Below are positions 23,280-31,838 of a stretch of DNA of 64,000 bases, in pieces. Where the stretch lies: NCBI GenBank assembly GCA_036488875.1, contig DASXGW010000013.1, forward strand, positions 231,281 through 295,280, written 5' to 3'. The translations under genes and the position numbers were made by a program. The notes below the pieces were generated by a model. It was not told where the DNA came from and searched no databases. It saw only the letters and a program-made list of their open reading frames with translations. Numbering within the stretch: the stretch's first letter is position 1; the number at the start of each line of letters is the position of its first letter. The stretch is from Candidatus Baltobacteraceae bacterium (GTDB lineage: Bacteria; Vulcanimicrobiota; Vulcanimicrobiia; Vulcanimicrobiales; Vulcanimicrobiaceae).

Positions 23280-24194
23280 ATGGCGATGCGCATACTCGTC
23301 GTGGGTGCGGGGGCGGTCGGCGGCTACTTCGGCGGCCGCCTCGCACAAGCCGGACGTGACGTTACGTTTCTCGTGCGCGACGGCCGCGCCGCAGTGCTGC
23401 GCACGAACGGGCTCGAGATCGTGAGCCCGCACGGCGACGCAAAAATAACTCCCGGCATCGTCACGAAGGCCGAGCTGAACGAGCCGTATGGCCTGGTGCT
23501 GCTAGCCGTCAAACAGTACGCACTGGAATCCGCGATCGGCGAATTCGCACCCGCAATCGGCCCAGACACGGTGATTTTGCCGGTCCTCAACGGCGTTCGT
23601 CACATCGACTTGCTCAGTGCGAAATTCGGCAGGTCACACGTCTTGGGCGGCGTCTGCATCGTCGCGACGACGCTCGACGAAAAAGGACGTATCGTTCAGC
23701 TTCGCGAGATGCAAGAACTGACCTACGGTGAGCTCGACGGCAGCAACTCCGCGCGCGTGCTCGATGTCGATCGCAGCCTCCAGGGCGCCGGTTTCACCGC
23801 ACGGTTGTCTTCGAGCATCGAGTTGGAGATGTGGGAGAAGTGGGTTTTCATCGCGACGCTCGGCACCATTACGTGTCTGCTTCGCGGAAGCGTCGGTCAG
23901 ATTGCGCGGGCACCCCGAGGTCGCGACCTAACAGGCGCGGCGATAGACGAGTGCGTATCGGTGGCAACGGCGGCCGGATACGCGCCGCGCGCGCCGGCCT
24001 TGGAACGAATCCGCACGACATTAACGGACCCCGATTCCAACCTAACCTCGTCGCTGTATCGCGACCTGCAAAGCGGCGCGAAGCTCGAAGCCGACGCCAT
24101 CATCGGCGATATGTGCGTTCGCGGCGAAGCCGCGGGCGTGAAACTCCCGCTGCTCGCCGCTGCCTACGCCCAGCTGTCGATAGCTATGGCGTGA
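23280..24194 (+). CDS. 2-dehydropantoate 2-reductase-like protein
   Basis: A 304-residue ApbA/PanE-family protein. The Rossmann motif is ILVVGAGAVGGYFGGRLAQAG (about 4-24), with LAVKQY near 77 and LNGVRH near 100. A C-terminal helical domain contains EMWEKWVFIATLGTITCLLRG with the conserved Lys. True PanE reduces ketopantoate for pantothenate synthesis. Proteins of this subgroup often act on other 2-oxoacids, and the operon context (redox enzymes) does not point to pantothenate. It starts 7 bp after the previous stop. Its 3' end overlaps the convergent aldehyde dehydrogenase by 11 bp. Confidence 0.85.
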   Translation: MAMRILVVGAGAVGGYFGGRLAQAGRDVTFLVRDGRAAVLRTNGLEIVSPHGDAKITPGIVTKAELNEPYGLVLLAVKQYALESAIGEFAPAIGPDTVILPVLNGVRHIDLLSAKFGRSHVLGGVCIVATTLDEKGRIVQLREMQELTYGELDGSNSARVLDVDRSLQGAGFTARLSSSIELEMWEKWVFIATLGTITCLLRGSVGQIARAPRGRDLTGAAIDECVSVATAAGYAPRAPALERIRTTLTDPDSNLTSSLYRDLQSGAKLEADAIIGDMCVRGEAAGVKLPLLAAAYAQLSIAMA

Positions 24195-25686
24195 AGTTCA
24201 CGCCCTGCGAGAGTACCAATCCGTTTGCGTAGTTGATCGTGGCCGTGACGCGGCGCATGTAGGCCTTCCAGCAATCCGACCCGGACTCGCGACCGCCGCC
24301 CGTCTCCTTTTCGCCGCCGAAGGCGCCGCCGATTTCGGCCCCCGAAGGAGACGTGTTGACGTTGACGATGCCGCAGTCGCTGCCTTGCGCGGACATGAAC
24401 GTTTCGGCTTCGGCCAGATCTCGCGTGACGATCGCCGAAGAGAGACCTTGCCGAACGCCGTTATTCGTTGCAATGGCTTCGCGAAGCTCTCGATAATGCA
24501 TCGCGTAGAGAATCGGCGCAAACGTCTCCTGACGAACGATCTCGGTTTGACCGGGCATCTCGACGAGCGCGGGTTCGACGTAAAACGCGTGCGGGAAGCG
24601 ATCCTCGAGAACGCGCCGTCCGCCGTACACCGTGCCGCCTTCTCGACGCGCGGCCGCCAGGGCATCGGTCATTCGCTCGAACGCGCCGGCGTCGATGAGC
24701 GGCCCCACGAGCGTTTCATCATCCAGCGGGTTGCCGATCGAAATGCGGGCGTAGGCCGATCGTATTTTTGCGACGAGTTCCTCGTAGACGGTTTCGTCAA
24801 TCAGCACGCGTCGCAATGTAGTGCAGCGCTGGCCGGCCGTTCCGGCGGCGCCGAACACAATCGCTTGCAGTGCCAGATCCAAGTCGGCCGTTGCGGTCAC
24901 GATCATCGCGTTGTTGCCGCCGAGCTCCAGCAGGCTGCGCCCAAACCGGCGAGCGACGCGCGTCCCGACGTCGCGGCCCATCGCGGTCGAACCAGTCGCC
25001 GAGACGAGGTCGACGCCTTGGTTTTCAACTAGAGCCATGCCGGCTTCGCGGTCGCCGACGAGAAGCTGATGAAGTCCGTCAGGCGCGCCAAACGCTTTGC
25101 CTGCGCGGTCGAGCAGCGCGGACGAGGCGAGTGCGGTAAGCGGCGCTTTTTCGGAGGGCTTCCATATCACGGCATCGCCGCAGATCAATGCGAGGGCCGT
25201 ATTCCAAGCCCACACCGCTCCGGGGAAATTGAACGCCGTGATGACCGCGACCACGCCCAACGGATGCCAAAGCTCGCGTAGCGCGTGATCCGCGCGCTCG
25301 GACGCGATCGTTCGTCCGTAGAGCTGACGCGATAATCCGACCGCGAAGTCGCAGATGTCGATCATCTCCTGAACCTCGCCGAGACTCTCAGTCGCGATCT
25401 TCCCGACCTCGAGACTGATGAGGAGCGCCAGATCCGTTTTATGCTTGCGCAGCTCCTCGCCGAATCGGCGAACGAGCTCGCCGCGTCGCGGTGCCGGTGA
25501 CTGCGACCACGCCGTAAATCCGGCTCGCGCCTTTTCGATCGCGAGTTCGGCCGCGCGCCCGTCCTCCGTGGCAATCGACGCCAGCGGCGAACCGTCGATC
25601 GGCGAATGTACTTTTGCGCTACCGGAGCGAATCGACGCTCCCATGCGCGCGAGCGCTTGCGCCGCCTCTTGTGCGTACTGCGACAT
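24184..25686 (-). CDS. Aldehyde dehydrogenase, ALDH7-type
   Basis: A 500-residue NAD(P)-dependent aldehyde dehydrogenase. Signatures: GVVAVITAFNFPGAVWAWN for the cofactor fold, WKPSEKAPLT, GSTAMGRDV, the general base in LLELGGNNAMIV, and the catalytic Cys in GTAGQRCTTLRR. ELGGNNA with GQRCTTLRR is typical of ALDH7 (alpha-aminoadipate semialdehyde dehydrogenase, antiquitin/AmaB), suggesting lysine degradation or aldehyde detoxification. The assignment within ALDH7 is by motif only. ATG 25686 is chosen because upstream sequence has no homology. It is divergent from a quinone oxidoreductase 69 bp away. Confidence 0.9.
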   Translation of the reverse strand: MSQYAQEAAQALARMGASIRSGSAKVHSPIDGSPLASIATEDGRAAELAIEKARAGFTAWSQSPAPRRGELVRRFGEELRKHKTDLALLISLEVGKIATESLGEVQEMIDICDFAVGLSRQLYGRTIASERADHALRELWHPLGVVAVITAFNFPGAVWAWNTALALICGDAVIWKPSEKAPLTALASSALLDRAGKAFGAPDGLHQLLVGDREAGMALVENQGVDLVSATGSTAMGRDVGTRVARRFGRSLLELGGNNAMIVTATADLDLALQAIVFGAAGTAGQRCTTLRRVLIDETVYEELVAKIRSAYARISIGNPLDDETLVGPLIDAGAFERMTDALAAARREGGTVYGGRRVLEDRFPHAFYVEPALVEMPGQTEIVRQETFAPILYAMHYRELREAIATNNGVRQGLSSAIVTRDLAEAETFMSAQGSDCGIVNVNTSPSGAEIGGAFGGEKETGGGRESGSDCWKAYMRRVTATINYANGLVLSQGVNFTP

Positions 25687-25755
25687 AGGGTCACGTTTGC
25701 CGAGCGATTTTTCCGATTCCTCTGTAGAGAGCTGCCGCGCTTGGCGGCGAACGTT

Positions 25756-26715
25756 ATGGCCAACGTGAAAGCGCTCTACTTCGAACGATTCGGCGGACCC
25801 GACGTACTGACATACGGCGACATTGCCGATCCGGTGTCGTCGCGCGGTCACGCGCTCGTGGAAACGGCCGCGATCGGTTTGAACTTTGCGGACGTCTACC
25901 GCCGGCGCGGAAACTATCATCTCGCGGGCGAGCCTCCGTTCGTCGCAGGGTACGAAGCGGCCGGCACCGTCGTGCAGTGCGGCGACGGAGCGCCGCCGTC
26001 AATACAACCGGGTACGCGCGTGGCCTTCGCCGACAGTCCGTTTGCCAACGCCGAGCTCGTCGCCGTTCCGTACGACAAACTGGTCGTGCTGCCGGACGGC
26101 ATCGACTTCAACACTGCGGCCGCAGTGCTGCTGCAAGGGCTGACCGCACAGTACCTGATCTCAGACAGCTACACTGCGATGCCGAACGATACGGCCGTCG
26201 TGCACGCCGCGGCCGGCGGCGTCGGGCTGCTGCTCGTCCAACTTCTCGTGCACGCCGGCGCGCGCGCGATCGCGTTCGCCTCGACGGCCGAAAAGTGCGC
26301 GGCCGCACGGCACTATGGCGCGGCGGAAGCGTACACGTATGCCGAGGGATGGCCCGAACGGGCGCACGGCGCCAACGTTGTCTACGACTCGGTCGGCTCG
26401 ACGCTCGATGCGTCCATCGACAGCGTTCGAACCGGCGGTACGGTCGTGTTTTACGGCTTTGCCGGCGGCGATCCGAAGCCGGTCGACCCACGCGTGCTGA
26501 TGGACGGCTCGAAGCGACTCGTCGGAGGCGATCTCTGGAACGTCCTGACGTCTCACGACGAGCGCGAACGGCGAACGAGCAAGCTCTTCGAACTCATCCT
26601 CACCGGCGCACTGCGCGTTCCGATCGCAAGGACGTTCGCGCTGAGCGACGGATCGGCAGCGCACGAGTACCTCGAGAATCGCTCGGCGATTGGCAAAGTG
26701 CTGCTCATCCCATGA
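25756..26715 (+). CDS. NADPH:quinone oxidoreductase, zinc-independent MDR family
   Basis: A 319-residue medium-chain dehydrogenase/reductase starting MANVKALYFERFGGPDVL, typical of quinone oxidoreductase (QOR, ZTA1). It has GLNFADVYRRRGNY near 38-51 and the cofactor-binding HAAAGGVGLLLVQL near 146-159. No zinc ligands are seen. It reduces quinones or alpha,beta-unsaturated carbonyls with NADPH in the cytosol. Divergent from the ALDH gene, it may share control with it. An upstream in-frame extension lacks similarity and overlaps the ALDH start. Confidence 0.9.
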   Translation: MANVKALYFERFGGPDVLTYGDIADPVSSRGHALVETAAIGLNFADVYRRRGNYHLAGEPPFVAGYEAAGTVVQCGDGAPPSIQPGTRVAFADSPFANAELVAVPYDKLVVLPDGIDFNTAAAVLLQGLTAQYLISDSYTAMPNDTAVVHAAAGGVGLLLVQLLVHAGARAIAFASTAEKCAAARHYGAAEAYTYAEGWPERAHGANVVYDSVGSTLDASIDSVRTGGTVVFYGFAGGDPKPVDPRVLMDGSKRLVGGDLWNVLTSHDERERRTSKLFELILTGALRVPIARTFALSDGSAAHEYLENRSAIGKVLLIP

Positions 26716-26815
26716 CCGGGAACCAGATACTGATTCTTTCGCCTACGCGGTCTACCCCGAGCCTTTGCACCACCGAGGGGGCACTCGCACCCAGCTTAAT
26801 GCCCGATTGCGCGCG

Positions 26816-27175
26816 TTACTTCTCGTTGGCGAGGATGGCAAAGGCGAGTGCGCCGAACGCCGCGCCCACGAGAATGTCGCTGCCGGCATCGCGATCGATC
26901 CGCGGCGCGACGAGCATCATCAGCGAGGCGTTGAACAAGAGACCTGCGAGCGCTCCGGAGAGCGCACCGGCGAAGGACGCCACGAAGACCATGAAGTTGC
27001 GATCGCCCTCAATAGCCGGCAGCGCAGCGGCTTCGATGCCAAGCGAAGTCACCCGCCGGCGACAGCGCTCGACCAACTCCGGCCACTGGCGACGGAATTG
27101 CAGATTCGTCACCACGACGTACGCCGCGCTCGCAAGAAGCACGATGGTTGTAAACACCCGGACAGGTTCGTCCAT
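26816..27175 (-). CDS. Small membrane protein of unknown function
   Basis: A roughly 119-residue protein with one N-terminal hydrophobic segment (VFTTIVLLASAAYVVVTNL) and two more in the C-terminal half (VFVASFAGALSGALAGLLFNASLMMLVA; ILVGAAFGALAFAILA). A cytoplasmic loop with RRQWPELVERCRRRV lies between. ATG 27175 follows GGGGGATGGGA; an ATG at 27211 is also in frame. No family is recognised. The 100 bp between it and the quinone oxidoreductase stop show no further gene. Confidence 0.5.
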   Translation of the reverse strand: MDEPVRVFTTIVLLASAAYVVVTNLQFRRQWPELVERCRRRVTSLGIEAAALPAIEGDRNFMVFVASFAGALSGALAGLLFNASLMMLVAPRIDRDAGSDILVGAAFGALAFAILANEK

Positions 27176-27235
27176 TCCCATCCCCCAGACGGCACGAGCC
27201 GCCAGCCACACCGCAAAATCTTGTAGAATGGCGGG

Positions 27236-27316
27236 ATGAACACCTCTCCCGAGCCCCGTCCGCCGCTGCCCCCGTTACCCGGTGGCCGTTGGGTCCGCGT
27301 CCCGCCGAAGGCATGA
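27236..27316 (+). CDS. 26-codon proline-rich small ORF
   Basis: An ATG after GGCGGG opens a 26-codon frame beginning MNTSPEPRPPLPPLPGG. Its TGA overlaps the ATG of the downstream secreted-protein gene (ATGA at 27313-27316). It could be a translated leader that couples initiation of the next gene, or a short protein. There is no independent evidence of expression. Confidence 0.35.
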   Translation: MNTSPEPRPPLPPLPGGRWVRVPPKA

Positions 27317-28356
27317 AACCGTTCGCGCTTACCCTTGCGCTGCTGACGCTAGCGGCGACCGGTAGGGCTTTGCCGTTAGGCGAGTCTCAGGAATCGTTCA
27401 TCACTCGCGCGGTGGTTAGCGAAAGCCGCCTTTGGTTACTTTCGGACGGCGGGGCGTTGTCGAGTGTCGCACTCGACACGCGCCGGCGATCGATTGAAAC
27501 GTTCGCAGGCCGTGTTCTAGACATTTGCGCCGCGAACCACACGCTCTTCGCCATCTCGGAGGCGCCCGGCGATGACGGCGTCTGGGTTGAGTCCCACCGT
27601 CGAGCGCAGGCGTGGGTCGAAGACGTAAAGGTGCCGAAAGGCGGCGAAAAATTCATTGGTTTCGGATGCGACGAATCCGGGACGGTCCTCGTAACCAATC
27701 GTCGCCTTATCGTCGCCACCGGCTCCTCGTTCTCTGCCGTCCGGCTGTCGAAAGATCTGCCGATCCATTCCGAGGTCGCGACCGTTTTCGCGACCTCCAA
27801 GTACGTGTTCGTCGGCATAAACCGAGGTGAGTGGGGCGGCGGGTTACGACGAATCGATCGAAGCACGGGCGAAACCAGCGTGATCGAGCGCAACGAGAGC
27901 GGCGCACTTTGCGGAGGTCCGCTGAACACCGCATGCGATCCCGTTAACGCGATCGCCGCCGATCCTTGGGCGCCAGACTGTATCATTGTGGCGGTCGGAC
28001 TCGTCCATATGGCGCCGCACGGGAGAATCGACGAGGTGTGCGGGGACAACGTCAGGCGTCTGTATTTCAAGGTGTGGGAGAACGGCGGTCCCCAACATCC
28101 CGGCGAGGATGAACCTTTCATGACTGTAGCGTTCTACGGTCTGATCGTCGACGGCGCAACGGTGGGGGCTTTGGGAATAGACGGGATCTATAATATTCAT
28201 CGCGACGGAACCGCCACGGTGACACCTCTACCGAAATTCGAGGATGACGGAGGAGTCTACGTCGGCGTGGCGCTTCCTAACGCGATTGTAGTCTTGACCG
28301 ACGCTAACCGTCGCCGCGCCGTCGGCGGCAGCGTCCCGATTCTCGCTCAACGGTAG
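27313..28356 (+). CDS. Hypothetical secreted protein, probably beta-propeller
   Basis: A 347-residue protein with signal peptide MKPFALTLALLTLAATGRALP. The mature part consists of repeated short strands (RLWLLSDGGALSSVAL, TLFAISEAPGDDGVWV, YVFVGINRGEWGGGLRRID) suggesting a WD/NHL-like propeller, but no repeat family can be named. Several Cys occur (CAANH, GCDES, CGGPLNTACDP, CGDN). ATG 27313 is favoured over an upstream TTG at 27289 because the signal peptide starts there and it overlaps a small upstream ORF. Confidence 0.6.
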   Translation: MKPFALTLALLTLAATGRALPLGESQESFITRAVVSESRLWLLSDGGALSSVALDTRRRSIETFAGRVLDICAANHTLFAISEAPGDDGVWVESHRRAQAWVEDVKVPKGGEKFIGFGCDESGTVLVTNRRLIVATGSSFSAVRLSKDLPIHSEVATVFATSKYVFVGINRGEWGGGLRRIDRSTGETSVIERNESGALCGGPLNTACDPVNAIAADPWAPDCIIVAVGLVHMAPHGRIDEVCGDNVRRLYFKVWENGGPQHPGEDEPFMTVAFYGLIVDGATVGALGIDGIYNIHRDGTATVTPLPKFEDDGGVYVGVALPNAIVVLTDANRRRAVGGSVPILAQR

Positions 28357-28408
28357 AATCGCCCCGCGTTGGACGGTTTGTGGACGCACCGCGGTTTACC
28401 ATGGGAGC

Positions 28409-28678
28409 ATGAAGTATACGACCATCGTCTACGAGCGCACGTGCGAGCAGCTCGAAGCTGCCACGCTCGAGGCGCTCAACGAGGGCCGCAACGTTATCGT
28501 TAACCTCGACTACGTGCCGGTGTTGGGTATTGAAGACATGCGCCGCCTGATCAAACTCTTGCGGCAGAGCCGCGACATCGGCGGCGAGTTCGCGCTGCGC
28601 GCGACGCGGCCCGACGTGCGCAAGACGCTGGCCGTGACGGCGCTCGATCGCGTCTTTACGGTCGTCGACGCCGCCTAA
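28409..28678 (+). CDS. STAS-domain protein
   Basis: An 89-residue single-domain protein. NVIVNLDYVPVLGIEDMRRLIKLLRQSRDIGGEFALRATRPDVRKTLAVTAL follows the anti-sigma-factor antagonist (STAS) fold. The residue aligned to the usual phospho-Ser of SpoIIAA is replaced: the D-S-S-G-type loop reads VLGIEDMRRL. A phosphorylation switch is therefore doubtful. No anti-sigma factor is adjacent. GGGAGC precedes the ATG. Its stop overlaps the convergent marR gene. Confidence 0.75.
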   Translation: MKYTTIVYERTCEQLEAATLEALNEGRNVIVNLDYVPVLGIEDMRRLIKLLRQSRDIGGEFALRATRPDVRKTLAVTALDRVFTVVDAA

Positions 28679-29166
28679 ACGTCGCCCAAACTCATCAATA
28701 GCTTACGCAGCAGCTCGTTGAGCTGCTGGCGTTCGCGCGCGTTCAGCGCCGACAGCAGACGCTCTTCGTTGGCGACGTGTTTGCTCGTTGCCGTATCGAT
28801 GAGCGTCTTGCCTTTGGCCGTCAATCGGACGAGCGTTCCGCGGCGATCGTCGGGATCCGGGCGCCGCGCGACGAGGCCGGCCTCTTCCAGGCGATCGATG
28901 CGGTTAGTCATGGCGCCCGAGGTCAGCATCATCTCGCGGTAGAGCTCGGTCGGCGACAACTGATACGGCGCGCCCGAGCGGCGCAGCGACGCGAGGACGT
29001 CGAAGGTTTCGCCCTGCAGCCCAGACGCGCCGTGCGTCTCGTCCAGCTTTGGGCGCAGCGCAGCCGCCGCGCGCTGTAAGCGTCCGACCACGGCCATGGC
29101 GTGGGTATCGAGATCGGGGCGTTCGCCCTTCCATTGGGCGACGATGGCATCGATTCGGTCACGCAT
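28675..29166 (-). CDS. MarR-family transcriptional regulator
   Basis: A 163-residue winged-helix regulator. The DNA-binding core is LSPTELYREMMLTSGAMTNRIDRLEEAGLVARRPDPDDRRGTLVRLTAKG (about 70-120), with dimerisation helices at both ends. The wing DPDDRRGTLVRLT is classic. Two near-identical palindromes at 29166-29183 (overlapping its own start codon) and 29209-29226 suggest autoregulation and control of the divergent VOC gene. Ligand unknown; neighbouring glyoxalase-like enzymes often mean electrophile sensing. Confidence 0.92.
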   Translation of the reverse strand: MRDRIDAIVAQWKGERPDLDTHAMAVVGRLQRAAAALRPKLDETHGASGLQGETFDVLASLRRSGAPYQLSPTELYREMMLTSGAMTNRIDRLEEAGLVARRPDPDDRRGTLVRLTAKGKTLIDTATSKHVANEERLLSALNARERQQLNELLRKLLMSLGDV

Positions 29167-29183
29167 ATCTTAGCGTTAAGACA
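29166..29183. promoter_or_regulatory. MarR operator copy 1
   Basis: TATCTTAGCGTTAAGACA is an imperfect palindrome (TCTTA/TAAGA arms) sharing TATCTT and TTAAGA with the second copy at 29209. It covers the first base of the marR start codon, so binding would block marR transcription or initiation. Confidence 0.6.
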
Positions 29184-29208
29184 CTTGACAGCCCGAGACC
29201 TCTAGATG

Positions 29209-29226
29209 TATCTTGATATTAAGATA
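29209..29226. promoter_or_regulatory. MarR operator copy 2
   Basis: TATCTTGATATTAAGATA is a palindrome with 16 of 18 positions symmetric. It resembles the TATCTTGATATCAAGATA class seen in front of marR/glyoxalase-type genes. It lies 15 bp before the VOC gene start and 43 bp centre-to-centre from copy 1. Confidence 0.75.
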
Positions 29227-29241
29227 ATGAGGATGAAGCCA

Positions 29242-29694
29242 ATGTCGAAGATCGCCGTCAAATCCCTCGACCACGTCGTATTCAACGTCGCCGACCCCGA
29301 ACGCAGCGTCGCGTTCTATGCCGGGGTGCTGGGGTTGCAGCCGGAGCGCCTCGACCAGTACCGCGCCGGTACGGTACCCTTCCCGTCGGTGCGGGTCAAC
29401 GGGCAGACCATCCTCGATTTCTTCCCCCCGAGCTATCACCGCGCGACGCCCGGCGGCAACAACGTCAATCACATTGCGCTCTCGCTCGACAACGCTCCGT
29501 ACGAAATCGAGGCGTTTCTGCGCGATCGCGGCGTTCCGGTCGTGCGCGAAATGGAGGGCAATTTCGGCGCGCGAGGCGACGACGCGCACGCGTTCCAGGT
29601 GCTCGATCCCGACGGGAATACCATCGAACTGAGTGCTTATGTCTCAAACGTGCCGCGAGAGCAGGACGTTCTGGAACGACAGCCGATCCGATAA
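29242..29694 (+). CDS. VOC-family (glyoxalase/dioxygenase fold) protein
   Basis: A 150-residue vicinal-oxygen-chelate protein. SLDHVVFNVADPERSVAFYAGVLGL carries the first metal ligand His. NNVNHIALSLDN has the second, and the acidic ligand is in DPDGNTIELSAY. It probably binds a divalent metal and acts as an isomerase, dioxygenase or thiol transferase. ATG 29242 is chosen for spacing after GAGGATG; earlier ATGs at 29227 and 29233 are possible. Divergent from marR and likely its target. Its last 51 bp overlap the convergent sulP gene, which is unusually long. Confidence 0.88.
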   Translation: MSKIAVKSLDHVVFNVADPERSVAFYAGVLGLQPERLDQYRAGTVPFPSVRVNGQTILDFFPPSYHRATPGGNNVNHIALSLDNAPYEIEAFLRDRGVPVVREMEGNFGARGDDAHAFQVLDPDGNTIELSAYVSNVPREQDVLERQPIR

Positions 29695-31797
29695 CGTGCG
29701 GACGATCGTGCGGTGAATGGTTCCGGCAAGCTCGGGATCCGCGCGCTCGATGTTCGCGAACGCTTCGCGCGTAAGTTCGAAGACGACGCTAGGTTTTTCC
29801 GCGACGGCCGACGCGCTGCGCGGGGTCTGGCGATAGAGACCCATCTCGCCGAGCATCGTGTGCTCGCCCAGGCTGCGCAACCGCTGCATCGATCCGTCGT
29901 CTCTGCGCACGACGATACCGATATGCCCGCTCTCGATGAAGAACATCGAATCCGCCGCTTCGCCTTCACGACACAGCGTTTCGCCGGCAGCGATTTCGCG
30001 TCGCTGTAATACGGCAACCAAACGCGCGGCCACCCCGGCGTCACCGAACTCCGTCTCGAGCCATCCGCGCAGTGTCGGATCGTCGCCGGGCACCGTCGCA
30101 TAGCGCTCGATGAGCTGGTCTTCGCCCCATTCCATGGCGTGATCGAGATCCGTAAAGCGCTTGACCCCATCGTCGAGCGGACCTGCCGCCGCAGCCCATT
30201 GCCGCGCAACGCCGTCGCTCATGGCGGCAAAGGCAATCGCCACGTCGGCGCGGTCAGCCGCTCGGGCCATTTTCACGAAGCTCGTTGCCGCCGCGGCGTC
30301 GATTCCGTTGACCCGGCTGAAATCGAGAATCGCAAATCGCGCCTTTCCGTCGATGACGGTATCCAAGAATCGCCGATACAGCCGGTCGGCAACGGCGAAA
30401 AAGAGAAATCCATGCAACGCGATCGCGCGAATCTCGTCACCGTGCTCGACGAGCGCCGCGAACTCCGACGGCGACCGCACGAGCGTGCTGCGATACTGCG
30501 CTCCGGACTGCACCGATGCGATTGCGGTCGTGCGGCTGTAGTTGAACGCAAAGATGGCCGTGCACGCGACCAGTCCGGCGATGATTCCGTAGAAAAAGCC
30601 GAAGCTCACGATGACGACGACGATGATCAAAAGCGCGACCCACTCCAACGCCGGCAGCGGTCGTCGCGTTTTGACGATCCACGTGTCGAGCATCGTGTAA
30701 CCGATGTAGAGCAACAAACCGGCTAGCAGGTACACCGGTACGTACCTGCCGATGCTCGAACCGGCAAAGACGAGCGCCGCGCCGATGGCGGCGACGGTGT
30801 AGCCGGAGAGCCGGCCCTTCGCTCCGAGCCGAACGTTGAGGACGCTGCGCGCCAGCGCGAAGTATCCCACGAATCCGCCGAGTACGAGAGAGGCGATGTT
30901 TCCGATGCCGTCGGCACGCAGCTGTGCGTCGAGGTCGGCATCGGTTTGCGAAACGAGCTCGAAGGCGGTGGCGTTAATGAGAATCGTGATGGTGGATATG
31001 GCGGCGACGGTCACGATTTCGGGCCAAACCTGCCAGATTGCCGGCCACGCAATGTCGTGAAGGTTGAGGTTGAGATACCACAGCGACCAGCCCGCGCGAT
31101 CGTTGGCTAACGGAAACCATCCCGCCGCTGCGGCCGCGTGCAATCCGCCCGGAAGCAGGCCTAGAACGGTGTCGCCGATGGCGACCGCGGCGACGAGCAC
31201 CAGCGAGATGGCGGCGGCCGAGACGATGCGTCTGGCCGCGACGATAAGCGCCGCGGCGAGTGCGACGGTCGCAATCAGTTGAGCGAGCGGGGTCCCGTGC
31301 GTAAGCCCAGCGGCGTTCGCAGCGGTTGCCGGCATTCCGGTGGCGACACGCACCGAGCCGACGACGAGCAGCCATCCAACCGCGGCGATGAATCCACCCA
31401 TCACGGGATACGGAATAATACGCACCCATCGCGCGCCGCGTACGAAACCAAGAAACGCGAGCAGCATCGCGGTGCACAGCGTGGCGATCGCGATCGCGGC
31501 CATAACCGTGACCAGCTGCGGCCCGGGCGGCGTGCCGCTCTGGCCCAGCGACAACGCCATTGCCGCGGCCATGGCCGCGAGAACGGCGGCGGCGTTACCG
31601 TCGACGCCGGCGATCGCCCGAGGAAACGGACCGAGCAGCGCGGTCGCGAGCATGCAGGTCGCCATCGCGATCAGCGATGCGGCGACGCCGACGCTCAAAC
31701 CGTAAGACAGCGGTCCCGAAAAGATCAGCGCCGCGCACGACAAGGTGTAAGCCAGCGAAACGATCGCCGTTAAGATGCCGCTGGAAACGTCGCGCAC
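29644..31797 (-). CDS. SulP-type anion transporter with STAS and cyclic-nucleotide-binding domains
   Basis: A 717-residue membrane protein. About twelve hydrophobic segments (residues 5-425) match the SulP/SLC26 transporter core, including PYPVMGGFIAAVGWLLV and a second-half segment SLVLGGFVGYFALARSVLN. A STAS domain follows (about 440-545; ARFAILDFSRVNGIDAAAATSF). A cNMP-binding domain lies at about 585-705 (GETLCREGEAADSMFFIESGHIGIVV, LGEMGLYRQTPRSASAVAEK). Substrate may be sulfate, bicarbonate or another anion. The C-terminal domain suggests allosteric control by a cyclic nucleotide. Such SulP-STAS-cNMP fusions are known in other bacteria. ATG 31797 is preceded by AAGGAGG. Confidence 0.92.
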   Translation of the reverse strand: MRDVSSGILTAIVSLAYTLSCAALIFSGPLSYGLSVGVAASLIAMATCMLATALLGPFPRAIAGVDGNAAAVLAAMAAAMALSLGQSGTPPGPQLVTVMAAIAIATLCTAMLLAFLGFVRGARWVRIIPYPVMGGFIAAVGWLLVVGSVRVATGMPATAANAAGLTHGTPLAQLIATVALAAALIVAARRIVSAAAISLVLVAAVAIGDTVLGLLPGGLHAAAAAGWFPLANDRAGWSLWYLNLNLHDIAWPAIWQVWPEIVTVAAISTITILINATAFELVSQTDADLDAQLRADGIGNIASLVLGGFVGYFALARSVLNVRLGAKGRLSGYTVAAIGAALVFAGSSIGRYVPVYLLAGLLLYIGYTMLDTWIVKTRRPLPALEWVALLIIVVVIVSFGFFYGIIAGLVACTAIFAFNYSRTTAIASVQSGAQYRSTLVRSPSEFAALVEHGDEIRAIALHGFLFFAVADRLYRRFLDTVIDGKARFAILDFSRVNGIDAAAATSFVKMARAADRADVAIAFAAMSDGVARQWAAAAGPLDDGVKRFTDLDHAMEWGEDQLIERYATVPGDDPTLRGWLETEFGDAGVAARLVAVLQRREIAAGETLCREGEAADSMFFIESGHIGIVVRRDDGSMQRLRSLGEHTMLGEMGLYRQTPRSASAVAEKPSVVFELTREAFANIERADPELAGTIHRTIVRTLSDRLSFQNVLLSRHV

Positions 31798-31838
31798 GAC
31801 CGCGCCTCCTTACACCGAGGGTGTAAGGGTATTCGCGC

